Shown here one piece after another: positions 32,292-42,252 of a stretch of DNA of 64,000 nucleotides; positions within the stretch are counted from its first letter, which is position 1, and the number at the start of each line of letters is the position of its first letter. The position numbers and the translations under genes were made by a program. The notes beneath the pieces are model-generated. The model saw only the letters and a program-made list of their open reading frames with translations, had not been told where the DNA came from and did no database searches. The DNA is taken from the NCBI RefSeq assembly GCF_001612985.1, contig NZ_BDBM01000016.1, positions 62,001 through 126,000 of the forward strand, in the 5' to 3' direction. This DNA is from Nocardia gamkensis NBRC 108242. GTDB lineage: Bacteria; Actinomycetota; Actinomycetes; Mycobacteriales; Mycobacteriaceae.

Positions 32292-32486
32292 TCAGACACT
32301 CTCTTTGCGCGGCCATTCGACGCTGCCCGACCGGGCGTATTCGCCCGGCGCTATACCGTCCTCGTCCATGCCGTACTCGTAGTCGTACTCGTCCGACTCC
32401 GTACGACGGCGCGGATCCCACACCATCGCCACGGCCGACAAGGCCAACAACGCGACGACAATAGCCGCGATGACTACATAGAGCAC
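32292..32486 (-). CDS. Small single-helix membrane protein of the AMVWDP family (paralogue)
   Basis: 64 residues from GTG 32486, chosen because AGGAGG lies 9 nt upstream. One transmembrane helix (YVVIAAIVVALLALSAVA) is followed by MVWDPRRR, an acidic Tyr-rich stretch (ESDEYDYEYGMDEDG) and a C-terminus SVEWPRKESV. The helix-AMVWDP-R-rich block and the terminal W-P-R-K/R motif are shared with the product of 8826-9035, while the middle differs. Function unknown. Confidence 0.68.
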   Translation of the reverse strand: MLYVVIAAIVVALLALSAVAMVWDPRRRTESDEYDYEYGMDEDGIAPGEYARSGSVEWPRKESV

Positions 32487-32525
32487 GTCTTCCAACCTCC
32501 TGCAGGGAAAAATCGAATAGCACAC

Positions 32526-32897
32526 CGCCGTGCCGGATACTCAACGCGCACAGCTTCTTTGACGCCGCAGGCATAGTAAGCCGCAGCACCGGGAATCGGA
32601 CATTCCGACGCCGGTTACCCACCGGTCGCCACGGGATCCGGGCCGGGCGGCAACGTCCGCCGATTCCCCGGAAACGCCCCGCGAACGTTCAGCGTCGCTT
32701 AGGCTCGGCACAGTCCCGGTGGCTCCGGGACATCCGGCGCGGCATCGGTATGCCCAAGCCTGCCGCGATCGCTGGTGGTAGCGGTGGGGTTCACCCCATT
32801 AGATGAACCTCGCCGTCCCGCCGCTTCCCATGAAATCGCAGGGACATTCGCGTGGAATCACCCGCTTCGGGCATCCTTCGAGCTACCGTCTTCGGTC
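32526..32897. other. Intergenic, about 370 bp, no gene seen
   Basis: Divergent control region between the small membrane gene and the 98-residue gene. A TACCGT box at 32884-32889 ends 8 nt before the ATG at 32898. No other element was recognised. Confidence 0.35.
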
Positions 32898-33194
32898 ATG
32901 GACGACATCGAACTGCAGCCACCGACCGTCGCCTCCGCCAAGCACACCGGCCTGGTCCTGGACATCGCCACCCTCGACATCCACAACCCGCTCGCCCGGC
33001 CCGGCGAGACCACCTATCCGTATGTTCGCTGCACCGACCACCGGGTCCTGCGTCTACCCGAGCCGTTGCACCGGTGGGCCACCGAGACCATCGCGCTCAA
33101 CCACACCCAGCACGCCACCGGCGCCCTGCCCCTGTTCCCGGGGCAGGTCGAATTCGGCATCCTCGACGGCACCATGTACGCCGAAGTCCTCTGA
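32898..33194 (+). CDS. Hypothetical 98-residue protein
   Basis: Small soluble acidic protein from the ATG at 32898. It reads DDIELQPPTVASAKHTGLVLDIATLDIHNPLARPGETTYPY..., with a C-terminal LFPGQVEFGILDGTMYAEVL. The composition is protein-like and a 13-bp terminator follows the stop, so the gene looks real. No family is recognised. No ribosome site is seen; it may be leaderless. Confidence 0.6.
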   Translation: MDDIELQPPTVASAKHTGLVLDIATLDIHNPLARPGETTYPYVRCTDHRVLRLPEPLHRWATETIALNHTQHATGALPLFPGQVEFGILDGTMYAEVL

Positions 33195-33208
33195 CCCGAA
33201 TCCATGAC

Positions 33209-33237
33209 GAGAGCCCGGCCGACACGGCCGGGCTCTC
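33209..33237 (+). terminator. Hairpin terminator
   Basis: GAGAGCCCGGCCG / CGGCCGGGCTCTC: a 13-bp perfect stem with a 3-nt loop, 15 bp after the stop of the 98-residue gene. Confidence 0.75.
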
Positions 33238-33562
33238 ACGCGTTCCGGGGATTCGCCGCCGCAGGCCGGATGCGGTTGAGTGCCCGACCGCGTGCACGTC
33301 GGCCGAGGCGGGCCCAACCATCGGTGTTCCGCCGCCGGAATGGCCCCGGTCCCGGCTCGCGTCCTCCGGCCGGCATCGGTCCTCCGATCGGCGAACGCCC
33401 CGTGATCGATGACGGCGATGGACCGACCAGCGCACCGACTCGAAGCGCCAGGTCGACGCGCGACCCGGTGTGCCTGTGGCGCGCTTTCCGCCCGCACGAC
33501 ACACTGGAGCCCGTGAATCGCATGTCAACCCGACGGCGCCGCCGCGGATCGGACGGCCTGCC
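33238..33562. other. Intergenic, 325 bp, no gene seen
   Basis: Only Arg/Pro-rich shadow frames. It must contain the promoter of the TerD-AIM24 gene; no box could be assigned with confidence. Confidence 0.35.
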
Positions 33563-34990
33563 GTGACCGACCTCGCCCGCGGTGAGAACCGCCCCGCGCC
33601 CGGCGACCGGCTGACGGTGACCGTGACCTGCTCGGCCCCCGTCGACGTCTCGGCGCTGTTGCTGAACTCGGCGGGGCGCGTGCGCTCCGACGCCGATTTC
33701 GTGTTCTTCAATCAACCGGTCGCCCCCGGCGTCACCTACCGGCACGGCCGGGGCGCGGGCGACGTGGTGGACATCCAGACCAGCGCGCTGCCCGGCGACG
33801 TGGATCGCGTCGTCGTCACCGCGAGCCTGGACGGCAACGGCCCGCCCACCTTCGCGTCCGCGGGGTCGCTGCGCGCGACCATCGCGTCCCCCTCTGGCAC
33901 GCTCGCCTTCCCCATGACGGGGCTGAGCACCGAGACCGCCGTGGTGTGTGTGGAGATCTACCGTCGCGGCGGCGCGTGGAAGGTGCGCGCGGTGGGTCAG
34001 GGTTACGACAACGGACTGGCCGGAATCGCGACGGCCTTCGGCGTGAGCATCGACGACGAACCGGCCCCGCAGACCCCGGCGCCCGCTCCCCCGCCCGCCT
34101 ATCGACCTCCCCCGCCACCGGCGAATCAACCACCGCCACCGGCGTACCAGCCCGCGCCACCGCCTTCCTACCCACCGCCACCGGCCTATTCCGCGCCGGC
34201 CGCCGCGGTGCCGCCACCACCGATGCACTCACCTCAGCAAGGAGCGCTGCCGATGCAGAGCGAACTGTTCGCCCCCAGCCACGCCGAAGTCACCGGCGCG
34301 GGCATCCAGAAGCAGGGCGGCAAGATGATCAAGGTGGCCGTCAACGGCGAGGTCATGGCTCGCGCCGGATCGATGGTCGCCTACCAGGGCGATCTGCAAT
34401 TCCAGGCGCTGGGTGCGGGCGGGATCGGCCGGGCGATCCAGCAGCGGCTGACCGGCGAGGGCGTTCCGCTGATGAAGGTATCCGGGCGCGGCGACCTGTT
34501 CGTCGCCAACGGCGCCGCCGACGTGCACACCATCGACCTGGACGGCACCGACGGGCTCACCATCAACGGCGCCAACGTGCTGGCCTTCGATTCCACCCTG
34601 CGCTACGACATCCGGATGGTGCAGGGCGCCGCCGGATTCGCCAGCAACGCCGGGTTGTTCAACTGCGTCTTCACCGGACGTGGCCGCATCGCCATCACCA
34701 CCCACGGCACGCCGGTGGTACTCAACGTCGACCAGCCGACCTACGCCGATCCGCAGGCGGCGGTGGCCTGGTCGTCGAGCCTGCAGACCGGCATCAAACG
34801 CAACGATTCGTTCGGATTGGGCAGGCTGATGGGCCGCAGCACCGGCGAGGGGATGACGCTGTCGTTCTCCGGACACGGTTTCGTCATCGTGCAGCCGTCG
34901 GAGCTGCCGCCGGGCGGCTTCGTCGGAGGCACCGGCGGCGGACAGGAGGCCGGCCAGAGCGGCGGTGTGCTGGGCGGCCTGTTCGGCTGA
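33563..34990 (+). CDS. TerD domain - proline-rich linker - AIM24 domain fusion protein
   Basis: 475 residues. An N-terminal TerD-type domain (about 1-165) contains SALLLNSAGRVRSDADFVFFNQP and VVTASLDGNG, the calcium-binding fold linked with tellurite and stress resistance. A linker of about 55 residues is made of PPPAYQP-like repeats. Residues ~230-455 are an AIM24/TrpX-like beta-prism domain (GGKMIKVAVNGEVMARAGSMVAYQGDLQFQ, GEGVPLMKVSGRGDLFVANG), ending in a Gly-rich tail. The GTG at 33563 is chosen from the start of the TerD homology. It joins a stress-sensing domain to a membrane-associated oligomerising one; function inferred only. Confidence 0.85.
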   Translation: MTDLARGENRPAPGDRLTVTVTCSAPVDVSALLLNSAGRVRSDADFVFFNQPVAPGVTYRHGRGAGDVVDIQTSALPGDVDRVVVTASLDGNGPPTFASAGSLRATIASPSGTLAFPMTGLSTETAVVCVEIYRRGGAWKVRAVGQGYDNGLAGIATAFGVSIDDEPAPQTPAPAPPPAYRPPPPPANQPPPPAYQPAPPPSYPPPPAYSAPAAAVPPPPMHSPQQGALPMQSELFAPSHAEVTGAGIQKQGGKMIKVAVNGEVMARAGSMVAYQGDLQFQALGAGGIGRAIQQRLTGEGVPLMKVSGRGDLFVANGAADVHTIDLDGTDGLTINGANVLAFDSTLRYDIRMVQGAAGFASNAGLFNCVFTGRGRIAITTHGTPVVLNVDQPTYADPQAAVAWSSSLQTGIKRNDSFGLGRLMGRSTGEGMTLSFSGHGFVIVQPSELPPGGFVGGTGGGQEAGQSGGVLGGLFG

Positions 34991-35005
34991 CGGCGAGAGT
35001 CGCGG

Positions 35006-36349
35006 TCAGGCCTGGAGCGATACGAGTTCCACGACGGTGATGTCCGACGGCGCGCCCACCCGCACCGGCGGGCCCCACGCCCCGGCTCCCCGGGAGACGT
35101 ACAGCTGCGTGTCGCCGTATCGCTCCAGCCCGGCGACGGTCGGATTCGCCAGCCCGGCAAGGTAATTGCCGGGCCAGAGCTGGCCGCCGTGGGTATGGCC
35201 GGACAGCTGCAGATCGACGCCGTGCGCCACCGCGTCCTCGATCAGCACGGGCTGATGCGCCAGCAGCACCGCGGTGCGCGCCCGGTCGCGGTCGCCCAGC
35301 GCCTTGCCGAAATCCGGTCCCTGCCCGATGCGTTCGCCCTGTACGTCGTTCACCCCGGCCAGGTCGAACCCGGGCAGCTCGGTGCGGGCGTTCGCGAGCA
35401 GGTGCATGCCGAGTTCCTGAACGTGCTCCACCCATTGCTCGGCGCCGGAGAAGTATTCGTGGTTTCCGGTCACGAAGAACGCGCCGTGGCGGGCACGCAG
35501 TCCGGCCAGCGGCTCGACCGCCGACCGCAGGTGCTCGACGCTGCCGTCCACCAGGTCGCCGACGACCGCGATGAGGTCGGGCCGGGTGTCGTTGACACTG
35601 CGCACCACTCGCTGGGCGAAGCCGCGCCCCAGGATCGGACCGAGATGCACGTCGCTGACCACCGCGATGCGGAACCCGTCGGCTCGGCGCGGCAACTTCG
35701 CCAGCGGCACGGCGACGCGCTTGACACTCGGTCCGTCCAGGACGCCGTAGGCGCCGATGCCGACGGTGGCCGCCGCGGCGGCGACCGCGGCGCCGCTCAC
35801 CACCCGCGAGACGAAGACGCGGCGCGGTAGGCGAGTCTTCGGGGACTCAGCGGGAGCGGCCGTGTCCGGCAGGGACTCCGGCGCGGAACCGGCCCCCACA
35901 GCAGACGCCTCTTCGGAACCGCTCCCCCCGGAAGACTTCGGGACGGAATCGATCTCCGCAGCAGATTCCCGGTTCGGTCCCGCCCGGCCTCGATCGAACC
36001 GGCGCAGCGCGAGGATCCGGATCGGCTCGCCGACCGCCAGCGCCAGCAGCAGGTACACGAACAACGCGCCCCACAGATAGCCGGGCCAGGCGATGATCCG
36101 GACCACCGCGAAGGGGGCGGACGCCAGCTCCGCCACCGTCGCGCCCAACAGCAGCAATGGCCCGGCCAGCACGATGGCGGTGCCGACGCGCCGGGCGCGG
36201 GACCCCGCCGCGGTCGTGTCCCGCACGAGCCGCCGCCAGACATACCAGTGGGCGCCGACGACCGTGAGCACGACGACGCCCACGACAACGAGCACGGCGA
36301 CACCGACCAGAACACTCTTCACGACCACGACGGCACTCTCTGTGAACAT
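35006..36349 (-). CDS. Membrane-anchored metallophosphoesterase
   Basis: 447 residues. The first ~115 residues hold about four transmembrane helices; an acidic Ser/Glu/Gly-rich linker (130-165) follows, then another hydrophobic segment near 180-200. The catalytic calcineurin-like domain carries the five family motifs: VVSDVHLG, VVGDLVDG, VTGNHEYFSG, LLAHQP and SGHTHGGQLWP. It binds two metals and cleaves a phosphomonoester or diester, with the domain probably outside the membrane. It is of the YkuE type with unusual extra helices. It converges with the TerD-AIM24 gene with a gap of only 15 bp. Confidence 0.9.
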   Translation of the reverse strand: MFTESAVVVVKSVLVGVAVLVVVGVVVLTVVGAHWYVWRRLVRDTTAAGSRARRVGTAIVLAGPLLLLGATVAELASAPFAVVRIIAWPGYLWGALFVYLLLALAVGEPIRILALRRFDRGRAGPNRESAAEIDSVPKSSGGSGSEEASAVGAGSAPESLPDTAAPAESPKTRLPRRVFVSRVVSGAAVAAAAATVGIGAYGVLDGPSVKRVAVPLAKLPRRADGFRIAVVSDVHLGPILGRGFAQRVVRSVNDTRPDLIAVVGDLVDGSVEHLRSAVEPLAGLRARHGAFFVTGNHEYFSGAEQWVEHVQELGMHLLANARTELPGFDLAGVNDVQGERIGQGPDFGKALGDRDRARTAVLLAHQPVLIEDAVAHGVDLQLSGHTHGGQLWPGNYLAGLANPTVAGLERYGDTQLYVSRGAGAWGPPVRVGAPSDITVVELVSLQA

Positions 36350-36418
36350 TCGGCTTGCGCGGCATCAACCTACGTCACGACAAGGGCCGCGCACGGGTCG
36401 ACGACTTCCCGGTGCCGG

Positions 36419-36931
36419 TTACTCCGTCCGTTCCAGCACACCGCGCAGAAACGCCGCCTGGCCCGCATGCTGGAGGTCATCGGAGATCACGCTGACCAGC
36501 CGCACACCCAGCGTCACCGGCGGATCCCACCGGACGTCGACGACGCGGTCCAGATCGCTGTCGGTCAATTCCCGGACGAAACGCAGCGTCTGTTCGTGCA
36601 CCGCGTCGTAGTAGCCCGTGAGCGATTCGGCCGACGCCCGGATGACCGCCACGTCGGCCGGGCGGTCACCGTAGCCGGTCGCTCCCGCGTCGATGGGCAG
36701 GTCGAAGCGGTCGTACCAGCCCTGCGCGGTCCAGACCTGCTCGGTGCCTGCCACTTCCGCGAGGTGGTCGTCTTGCACGCGGGTGAGATGCCAGATCAGC
36801 CACGCGATCGAGTTGGCGCCCGGATCGACCTGGTGGACGAGGTGGTCGTCCGCCAGCCCGTCCACCGCTTCGTGCACCACCTCCTTGATCCGCTCGTAGG
36901 CGTCGGTGAGCACATCGGCACTGGTAGCCAT
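36419..36931 (-). CDS. DinB family protein / mycothiol transferase (DUF664)
   Basis: 170-residue four-helix-bundle protein of the DinB superfamily. Family segments are the N-terminal DAYERIKEVVHEAVDGLADDHLVHQVDPGANSIAWLIWHLTRVQDDHL, with the first metal histidine in WHLTR, and SDDLQHAGQAAFLRGVLE at the C-terminus, whose H completes the site. Actinobacterial members transfer mycothiol to electrophiles in detoxification. ATG 36931. The gene lies divergent from the repeat-rich secreted protein, with a palindrome in the gap. Confidence 0.88.
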   Translation of the reverse strand: MATSADVLTDAYERIKEVVHEAVDGLADDHLVHQVDPGANSIAWLIWHLTRVQDDHLAEVAGTEQVWTAQGWYDRFDLPIDAGATGYGDRPADVAVIRASAESLTGYYDAVHEQTLRFVRELTDSDLDRVVDVRWDPPVTLGVRLVSVISDDLQHAGQAAFLRGVLERTE

Positions 36932-37047
36932 CTATCGACTCCTTCTCGGGTGGTCCGCTGCCACCGACGGTACCCAGCGCGACCACCCGTCACGACCGGC
37001 GACGCTCCGTGGGAAGGAAATTCTCGCACGATCGAACCACATTGAAT

Positions 37048-37067
37048 GTACCGTTATTCAACGGTAC
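37048..37067. promoter_or_regulatory. Palindrome in the divergent mst / repeat-protein gap
   Basis: GTACCGTT-ATTC-AACGGTAC: perfect 8-bp arms with a 4-bp spacer, in an unusually AT-rich 40-bp stretch. A TAGATT (-10-like) lies at 37081-37086. It could be an operator for the repeat protein gene, the mycothiol transferase gene, or both. Confidence 0.5.
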
Positions 37068-37149
37068 GATACGCATTGGTTAGATTGGGTCGATGACCTC
37101 CGAATCGGTCACCGACCGGACGAAGACGTACCGAAGTGAGGGAGTACCG

Positions 37150-37491
37150 ATGATTCACGACGTCGAGACCGGACGCGCCCGGCGAGCGGTTGTCCGCGTG
37201 GCGATGGTCGCCGCGCTCGCACTGACCCCCGTCGCCGCGGTCGCCGCGCCCGCGATGGCGCAGCAGCCGACCGTCGCGCAGGCGAGCCAGGCGCAGGAGA
37301 TCCACGGTGGCTGGCACCGCCACGGCGGCTGGGGCCACCACGGCGGGTGGGGCGGTTACGGCGGCTGGGGTGGCTACGGCGGCTGGGGCGGTTACGGCTA
37401 CGGGGGCAACCCGTTCGGCTTCTACGGCAGCCCGTTCGGCATCTGGCCCGGCATCGCCTGGATGCTGCCCGGCACCGGTAGCGCGTTCTGA
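37150..37491 (+). CDS. Secreted Gly/Trp/His repeat protein
   Basis: 113 residues from ATG 37150 with a GGGAG ribosome site. The signal peptide (RRAVVRVAMVAALALTPVAAVAAPAMA) is followed by a Gln-rich stretch and then low-complexity units: HGGW (three copies) and GGWGGY (three copies), passing into GYGGNPFGFYGSPFG and a hydrophobic end (IWPGIAWMLPGTGS). The histidines of the first units could bind metal; the Gly-aromatic repeats resemble adhesive or amyloid-forming surface proteins. No family is identified. The underlying DNA has near-perfect 18-bp repeats prone to slippage. Confidence 0.72.
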   Translation: MIHDVETGRARRAVVRVAMVAALALTPVAAVAAPAMAQQPTVAQASQAQEIHGGWHRHGGWGHHGGWGGYGGWGGYGGWGGYGYGGNPFGFYGSPFGIWPGIAWMLPGTGSAF

Positions 37492-38072
37492 GCGGAACGC
37501 TCCCGCAGCACGCCAGATGATTCCGGCTCCGCGCCGCCGACTCGGCGCATTGTTCGCGGCCGGGCTCCGCATGGGCGCGGCCCCGGAATCATTTGGCACC
37601 CGGCGAAATCGCTCCCCGAGTCCGGTAGCCATACGTACCGACGCGATCTCCGGATCGAGTGCCGCAACCCCACAGCGGCCTCGAATCGCGGCCTCGCGCC
37701 GAGCGGCCGCCCGAGCGGCGAAGTTCACCCTCGATGAACCCAGCACCCCGGCAGCGCTCGGCCGACGAACACGTACCGATCCGGTTGCCACGTATGAATT
37801 TTCCGGAGAAATCAGCGTCGGCTGCGCGAATTTCGCACCGCGCCAGACGAATCAGCACACAATCTGCAATTCGGCCGAATCGGACAGCGAAACGAGCGCT
37901 GCCCGTGCGTAATTCAGTAGCGCCACAGGTGCGGGCACGTCACCGATTTTTCGTGAAATTCGCAGAACGATTGCTTCGCGAAAGCCGTACGGCCAGAATG
38001 GGTGGGGCCGAGAACCGGCATCTCGGGGATTCGTCGGCACTCGTGGCCGACACGACTATGTGGGGAAAAACG
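37492..38072. other. Intergenic, about 580 bp, no gene seen
   Basis: Frames read through from upstream but have no protein-like composition. The right half (37800-38000) is AT-richer than the window average. It probably contains the promoter region for the glycine-zipper protein. Confidence 0.4.
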
Positions 38073-38627
38073 ATGAGAGTCAACAGATTCGCCGCAACCG
38101 CCCTGCTGGCGGTCGGAGCCACCGGAATAGCGACGGGTGTCGCGCACGCACAGCCCGCGGCACCGGCACAGGTCAGCGTGCACGGCGTCGAGCAGGGAAT
38201 CGGTTTCACCTCGGCTCCCGCCGCCGACGGCACGGGGGTGGTCACCACCCTCGACGCGGGCACCTTCGCGTTGACGGCCGACGCGGGCGCCGTCGAACTG
38301 CGCAACGGGACGGGACAGGTCGTCGCGACCATGCCCTTGGCGTTCCAGGCCTCCGGCGCGGCGCACGGGCTGGCGCCCACGATCACCGATGCCGGCCGCA
38401 CCCTCACGGTGACGCCGGTCGACGCGCCCGCGACCACCGAGCGCCTCACCCAGTTCGTCGGTGAGGACGACACCCTCGCGCGCAAGCAGTACAACGCCGG
38501 TATCGGCGCCCTCATCGGCGCGGGCATCGGCGCCGTGATCGGCTTCTTCCTCGGCGGAGTCGGCGCGCTGGTCACCGTTCCGATCGGGGCGGGCATCGGT
38601 GCGCTGATCGGTTTCTCCACGCCGTAA
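38073..38627 (+). CDS. Secreted protein with C-terminal glycine-zipper segment
   Basis: 184 residues (ATG 38073; ATG 38058 is an alternative). A Sec signal peptide (RFAATALLAVGATGIATGVAHA) precedes a beta-rich domain (VSVHGVEQGIGFTSAPAADGTGVVTTLDAGTFALTADAGAVELRNGTGQVVATMPL), then a C-terminal hydrophobic region GIGALIGAGIGAVIGFFLGG...IGAGIGALIGF with many G-x3-G repeats, able to pack helices in a membrane. The overall form matches a Nocardia-typical secreted family of unknown function. A 15-bp hairpin follows the stop. Confidence 0.78.
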   Translation: MRVNRFAATALLAVGATGIATGVAHAQPAAPAQVSVHGVEQGIGFTSAPAADGTGVVTTLDAGTFALTADAGAVELRNGTGQVVATMPLAFQASGAAHGLAPTITDAGRTLTVTPVDAPATTERLTQFVGEDDTLARKQYNAGIGALIGAGIGAVIGFFLGGVGALVTVPIGAGIGALIGFSTP

Positions 38628-38635
38628 TCGGCCGA

Positions 38636-38670
38636 ATCGGTGTGCGGCCGGAAGACGGCCGCACACCGAT
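38636..38670 (+). terminator. Hairpin terminator
   Basis: ATCGGTGTGCGGCCG / CGGCCGCACACCGAT: a perfect 15-bp stem with a 5-nt loop, 8 bp after the stop of the glycine-zipper gene. Confidence 0.8.
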
Positions 38671-38861
38671 CGCCGGTCGCGCCGCCGGGATCGCCTGGGT
38701 GTCCGCGCACTTTCGCGCTGGTCGGCCGAGGGGAACGCGGCGGCCCGATCGTCGTTCGTCCAGACCCGTGGACGTCGCGCCGAAACGGAATGCCCGGCCG
38801 TGTGCTGGGGCATGATGGGAGGGCACGGAGACGATCGGAGCGAAGACACAGGATCGCGGAG

Positions 38862-40064
38862 ATGGCACAGCGCAGTTCCCTCTCGCAGCGACGCGCTGCA
38901 CTGGAACAAGAGTGGTCCCGATGGATACCCGCCGGGACACCGCAGGGTGATTCCGCGCTGCGCAGCGAGGTCGCGCAATCGTGGCTGCGATCGTTGCGCA
39001 CCGTCGATCCGGCGTGCGAGAACGCACCCCACGCCGACGCCGATGTGGCCGCCCGCTGGGCCGAGTCCCCGCTGCGCACACCGGTATCCGAGCTGACCGA
39101 CCAGTTGCGCGACATCACCGAAGGCGCGGGCTACGTCGCGGCGATCACCGACGAGACCGGCACCATCCTGTGGTCGCACGGCGGTCCGGTGATGCGCCGC
39201 CGCGCCGAACAGGTCAACTTCGCGCCGGGCGGTCGATGGGACGAGGCGCACATGGGCACGAACGCGTTGTCACTGGCGTTGCGCACCGCGCGGCCGCACA
39301 CCGTGTTCTCCGCCGAGCACTTGGTGGCCGCCCTGCACGGCTGGGTCTGCTACTGCGCGCCGATCCGCGCCGCGGACGGTCGCCAGCTCGGCGTGCTGGA
39401 CCTGTCCACCACCTGGGATCGTGCGCACCCGCTGGCCTTGTCCACCGCCCGTACCCTGGTCACCGCCATCGAGACCAAGCTGCACCATCGCATGGCCACG
39501 CCCGGAGTCCGGCTGACCTGCCTCGGCGGCGCCCGCCTGATCCGTGACGGCGCCCCCGTGCGGCTACGGCCGAGGCACCTGGAGATCCTGACCCTGCTGG
39601 CACTCGAACCCGACGGGTTCACCCACGAACGTCTGCACTTCGCGGTGTACGGCGACCGGCCGGTCGGGGCCAGCACGCTCAAATCCGAGATGTCCTACCT
39701 GCGGCGCGCCACCGGCGGCGACATCACCAGCCGGGTCTACCGCCTGGTGAGCCCGCTGTCCTGTGACGCCGTGGATGTGCTCGCCGCGCTCGAAGCGGGC
39801 GATACCGCCACGGCGGTCGAGCTGTATCGCGGGCCGCTGCTGCCGGACTCGGACACCCCCGGCATCGTGCGGTGGCGCGAGTACCTGGCGGTCGGCGTGC
39901 GCACCGCGGTACTGTCCAGCGGAAACGTCGAGCACGCGCTGCGTTACGGCGAGCGCGCACCGCACGACATCGAGATCCACGAACACGCGCTTCGCCTGCT
40001 TCCCGCGGGCGACGGGCGTCGTGCTCTGGCGGCCGCCCGGCTGCACGGCGCGCTGCGCGACTGA
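38862..40064 (+). CDS. GAF-domain transcriptional regulator with C-terminal winged helix
   Basis: 400 residues. Residues ~75-205 are a GAF-type sensor like the N-terminus of AcoR ([75 protein letters not shown]). In place of an AAA+ domain the C-terminal part has an OmpR-like winged helix ([32 protein letters not shown]...[13 protein letters not shown]) and a short helical tail. The aldehyde dehydrogenase and DUF779 genes follow, the conserved actinobacterial arrangement, so it should activate them in response to an aldehyde or alcohol. Confidence 0.86.
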   Translation: MAQRSSLSQRRAALEQEWSRWIPAGTPQGDSALRSEVAQSWLRSLRTVDPACENAPHADADVAARWAESPLRTPVSELTDQLRDITEGAGYVAAITDETGTILWSHGGPVMRRRAEQVNFAPGGRWDEAHMGTNALSLALRTARPHTVFSAEHLVAALHGWVCYCAPIRAADGRQLGVLDLSTTWDRAHPLALSTARTLVTAIETKLHHRMATPGVRLTCLGGARLIRDGAPVRLRPRHLEILTLLALEPDGFTHERLHFAVYGDRPVGASTLKSEMSYLRRATGGDITSRVYRLVSPLSCDAVDVLAALEAGDTATAVELYRGPLLPDSDTPGIVRWREYLAVGVRTAVLSSGNVEHALRYGERAPHDIEIHEHALRLLPAGDGRRALAAARLHGALRD

Positions 40065-40170
40065 GCTCGCGCGCCTCAACGTTTCGTCAACCCTCGCGAG
40101 GCATAGTGACCCGCATCACGGCCGCCGCGCCGTGTGCATCACGTCCGCAACCAGCGAGGAGTCACCCGCC

Positions 40171-41687
<1,517 letters not shown>

Positions 41688-41688
<1 letters not shown>

Positions 41689-42089
41689 TGCCGGATCCGG
41701 TCGGCCGCGTGGAGTTCACCGGACCGGCGCGAGCGATGCTGCGCCGACTGATCGAGCAGCACGGCCCGGTGATGTTCCATCAGTCCGGCGGCTGCTGTGA
41801 CGGCAGTGCACCGATGTGCTACCCGCACGGCGAATTCCGGGTCGGCGCGTCGGACGTGCTCCTGGGATATCCGGCGGCGGACACCCCGTTCTGGATGAGC
41901 GCCGACCAGTACGAGTATTGGCGGCACACCCATCTCACAGTCGACGTGGTGCCGGGCCGGGGCAGCGGATTCTCCCTGGAAGCGCCCGAAGGGGTGCGCT
42001 TTCTGATCCGCTCGCGACTGCTCACCGACGAGGAACTCGCCGTCCTCGACGCACAGCCGCCCCCGACCGGGGCGGACCCGCACCGGTGA
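41688..42089 (+). CDS. DUF779 family protein
   Basis: 133-residue small protein of the DUF779 family, commonly encoded just after ExaC/AcoD-type aldehyde dehydrogenases. It contains the conserved MFHQSGGCCDGSAPMCYPHGEF block (three cysteines and a histidine, a likely metal site), LLGYPAADTPFWMSADQYEYWRHTHLTVDVVPGRGSGFSLEAPEGVRFLIRSR. The start codon overlaps the dehydrogenase stop. Role unproven; an accessory or metal-related function for the dehydrogenase is suggested by synteny. Confidence 0.9.
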
Positions 42090-42252
42090 CCCGGGGCGCC
42101 GGCCACCGACGATTACGGTCGCGCCGGTGCCTCGCCGGCCCGCCGCCGCGGTGGGCAGGCCGCTCCGAGCACGAAAAATCCGTATGCGGGAATAGCCGGA
42201 GGGCGGATACGGTCGTTCGAGGTGGTTAGGCAGGCGAACGAGAGGGGCCGCG

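Noticed and set aside
37306..37400. Short tandem repeats as a CRISPR array or intergenic repeat
   Set aside because: They lie inside a reading frame and encode the Gly/Trp/Tyr repeats of a secreted protein.
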